Source: Actinomycetota bacterium
GTDB lineage: Bacteria; Actinomycetota; Actinomycetes; Actinomycetales; Dermatophilaceae
DNA length: 64,000 nucleotides
Assembly: GCA_020161815.1 (NCBI GenBank)
Contig: JAIUOP010000009.1
Coordinates: 43,342-107,341, forward strand
Direction of reading: 5' to 3'
Positions 62,635 to 64,000 of this stretch are shown here, piece after piece. The notes under the pieces were generated by a model. It was not told the origin of the DNA, ran no database searches, and saw only the letters and a program-made list of their open reading frames with translations. Every line of letters starts with the position of its first letter. Within the stretch, counting starts at the first letter, position 1. The position numbers and the translations under genes were made by a program.

Positions 62635-63789
62635 TCAGAGGTCGATGTCGCAGGTGCCGGCGACGGCGTTGATGCAGGTCTGGATGGTCAGGTCGTCCCC
62701 GGGCTCGGCGATGGTCAGCTCGCCGGTGCGGAGGTCGCGCACGGCGCCCTCACGCAGGGTGACGACGCAGCCGAAGCAGATGCCCATCCGGCAGCCGCTC
62801 GGCATGAGGATCCCGGCGTCCTCGCCGGCGTCGAGGATCGGCGTGGTGCCGTCGGCGTCGACCGAGATGTCGGAGCGCAGGAAGGTGATCTCCCCGCCCT
62901 CGCCACCCTCGATGATCGTCGGGCGGAAGCGCTCGACGTGGAGGGCCTCGGTGAGCCCGGCTGTGGCCCAGAGCAGCTCGGCGGCATCGAGCAGGCCGGT
63001 GGGGCCGCAGACCCAGGCCTGGCGCTCGCGCCAGTCGGGGACGAGTGCGTCGAGGTCGCGGGTCAGGTCGGTGAAGCCGTCGGTGTCGTCGTGCCGCTCG
63101 AGGAGTCGGTATGCCGTGGGGCCGGCCTGGGGGCCGGACGCAGCGGAGGGTGAGCCCACGGCATACGACTGGCGCTCGGTGAGGAAGAGCGAGGCCGCAG
63201 CGGTCGGGGAGATGTGGAGGTGGACGACGTCGGCGAGGTCACCGAGGCGATTGCGGAGCATCCCCATGACCGGGGTGATGCCCGAGCCGGCGGTGATGAA
63301 GAGGGTCCGGGCCGGGGCGGGCGTCGGGAGGGTGAAGTCGCCGGTCGCCTGGTCGAGGTGGACGAGCGTGCCCGGGGTGAGCAGGCCGGCGACGAGGTGG
63401 TTGCTGACCTTGCCCTCGGGGATCGCCTTGGTGGTGATCGTGATGAGGCCGTCGGCGGGGTGGGTGCGGCTGGTCAGGGAGTAGGCGCGCCAGTGGCGGA
63501 CACCGTCGATGTCGACGCCGATGCGGATGTACTGCCCGGGCACGTGCCCGCGCCACCCCTTGCCGGGGCGGATCGTCGTGGTGACCGCGTCGGGGGTCTC
63601 GTGGGTGACCGAGACGACGCGACCGCGAAGGTCGGCGCCGGAGCGCAGCGGGTCGAAGAGGTCGAGGTAGTCCTCGGGGACGAGCGGGGAGGCCAGGGCC
63701 CCGGCGAGCTTGCGCAGCCCGTCGAGGGCTCGCGAGGGCACAGGCCTGGACGAGGACGCGGAGAGACGATCGAGGGCAGGGGCGCTCAC
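62635..63789 (-). CDS. Ferredoxin-type oxidoreductase for the desaturase, with a palindromic insertion
   Basis: This 384-residue protein joins an FAD domain (RAYSLTSRTHPADG), an NAD domain (FITAGSGITPVMGMLRNRLG and VCGPTGLLDAAELL) and a C-terminal 2Fe-2S ferredoxin domain (CRMGICFGC then CINA). It resembles Rv3230c, which passes electrons from NADPH to DesA3. After LFLTERQ the chain contains a segment of about 20 residues (SYAVGSPSAASGPQAGPTAY) encoded by a GTATGCC palindrome. It stays in frame and falls in a loop of the NAD domain. An operator-like palindrome precedes the gene. Confidence 0.9.
   Translation of the reverse strand: MSAPALDRLSASSSRPVPSRALDGLRKLAGALASPLVPEDYLDLFDPLRSGADLRGRVVSVTHETPDAVTTTIRPGKGWRGHVPGQYIRIGVDIDGVRHWRAYSLTSRTHPADGLITITTKAIPEGKVSNHLVAGLLTPGTLVHLDQATGDFTLPTPAPARTLFITAGSGITPVMGMLRNRLGDLADVVHLHISPTAAASLFLTERQSYAVGSPSAASGPQAGPTAYRLLERHDDTDGFTDLTRDLDALVPDWRERQAWVCGPTGLLDAAELLWATAGLTEALHVERFRPTIIEGGEGGEITFLRSDISVDADGTTPILDAGEDAGILMPSGCRMGICFGCVVTLREGAVRDLRTGELTIAEPGDDLTIQTCINAVAGTCDIDL
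63109..63166. repeat. Palindromic element inserted in frame in the reductase gene
   Basis: GTATGCCGTGGG (63109-63120) and CCCACGGCATAC (63155-63166) are perfect terminal inverted arms of a 58-bp element. The interior is GC-rich with further self-complementarity. It is related to the element at 57763-57812. Confidence 0.8.
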
Positions 63790-63797
63790 ATCCGAAA

Positions 63798-63825
63798 GCG
63801 TAACCTACGGTCCCGTAAGTTACGC
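63798..63825. promoter_or_regulatory. TetR-like operator upstream of the reductase/desaturase pair
   Basis: GCGTAACCTACGG and CCGTAAGTTACGC form 13-bp arms with one mismatch around TC, starting nine bases upstream of the reductase start. TTACGG-type palindromes are usual for TetR repressors of lipid desaturase genes. The regulator gene is not in the window. Confidence 0.65.
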
Positions 63826-63931
63826 AACCGAAGGTTGTCGCGCGCGAGCCGCTGGGTCGAGGGGTCACGAAACGCCCGGGAGAACGCGGCGTCCTCAGGG
63901 GGTGAACGCAACACGACCTTGGAGGCGTGTT

Positions 63932-64000
63932 GTGACACTGAAATTGGCTCGTCGTTTTGAGGACGCGTTCTGGAAGGAGTACCGGCTACACGGCAGTGCC
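63932..64000 (+). CDS. Start of an unidentified gene (3' end beyond window)
   Basis: A GTG at 63932 with GGAGG six bases upstream opens a frame that is free of stops to the window edge and encodes MTLKLARRFEDAFWKEYRLH plus three residues. The codons are less GC-biased than those of neighbours. It is divergent from the reductase. Too little is visible to name a family. Confidence 0.5.
   Translation, partial: MTLKLARRFEDAFWKEYRLHGSA

Overview
This window comes from a high-GC Gram-positive chromosome, probably an actinobacterium close to the Intrasporangiaceae. That placement is inferred from gene content and synteny; no 16S gene is present. Markers include Lsr2, ClpC, a ku gene with stand-alone ligase and polymerase genes, the ponA-type PBP/rpsF/ssb/rpsR/rplI block, and strong G/C bias at third codon positions.

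Layout. (1) 1-6.4 kb: a divergent PadR regulator and class A PBP, a polytopic membrane protein, then rpsF-ssb-rpsR-rplI, an arrangement shared with the mycobacterial ponA1 region. (2) 6.5-14.9 kb: radA, disA and mutY, a MOSC protein, a GNAT acetyltransferase, a small membrane protein and clpC, with a repeat-filled gap at 11.94-12.35 kb. (3) 15.1-24 kb: an accessory stretch lying between clpC and lsr2, genes that are near neighbours in mycobacteria. It holds a band-7 protein, a Nei-type glycosylase, an aminotransferase, ku, an ATP-dependent ligase and a LigD-type polymerase. Two places where truncated genes abut (about 19.8 and 22.8 kb) look like single-deletion scars. A ferric-reductase-like gene contains a 44-bp palindrome. 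(4) 24-27 kb: lsr2, a small membrane protein, lysS and an AAA ATPase.

(5) 27.1-51.4 kb: a large inositol/cyclitol catabolic region. It carries iolD, iolC, iolB, an iolA/mmsA-type dehydrogenase, a Cgl0159-type aldolase homologue, a sugar ABC transporter, five xylose-isomerase-like TIM barrels and six Gfo/Idh/MocA oxidoreductases. A transaldolase-like protein, a UspA protein and GntR and LacI regulators are also present. A 14-bp operator-like motif, WWTGTYNNRACAWW, occurs at seven places in the control regions and is probably the GntR site. Together these genes would import a cyclitol, oxidise and dehydrate it, and convert it through the Iol pathway to central metabolites. The surplus dehydrogenase/TIM-barrel pairs suggest additional substrates.

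(6) 51.4-55.8 kb: an SDR, a phytanoyl-CoA dioxygenase-like protein, a LacI-type regulator, a TSUP permease and a small membrane protein. (7) 55.8-61.1 kb: an Ugp-type glycerol-3-phosphate/glycerophosphodiester ABC transporter with a phosphodiesterase. (8) 61.2-63.8 kb: a DesA3-like desaturase and its ferredoxin reductase behind a TetR-like operator, then the first codons of another gene.

Throughout the window the heptamer GTATGCC/GGCATAC recurs about 60 times by eye, far above composition expectation. It lies inside and between genes, in hairpins, at start codons and in probable in-frame insertions. Two other palindromic repeat families are also present. These repeats are the most unusual signal in the window.
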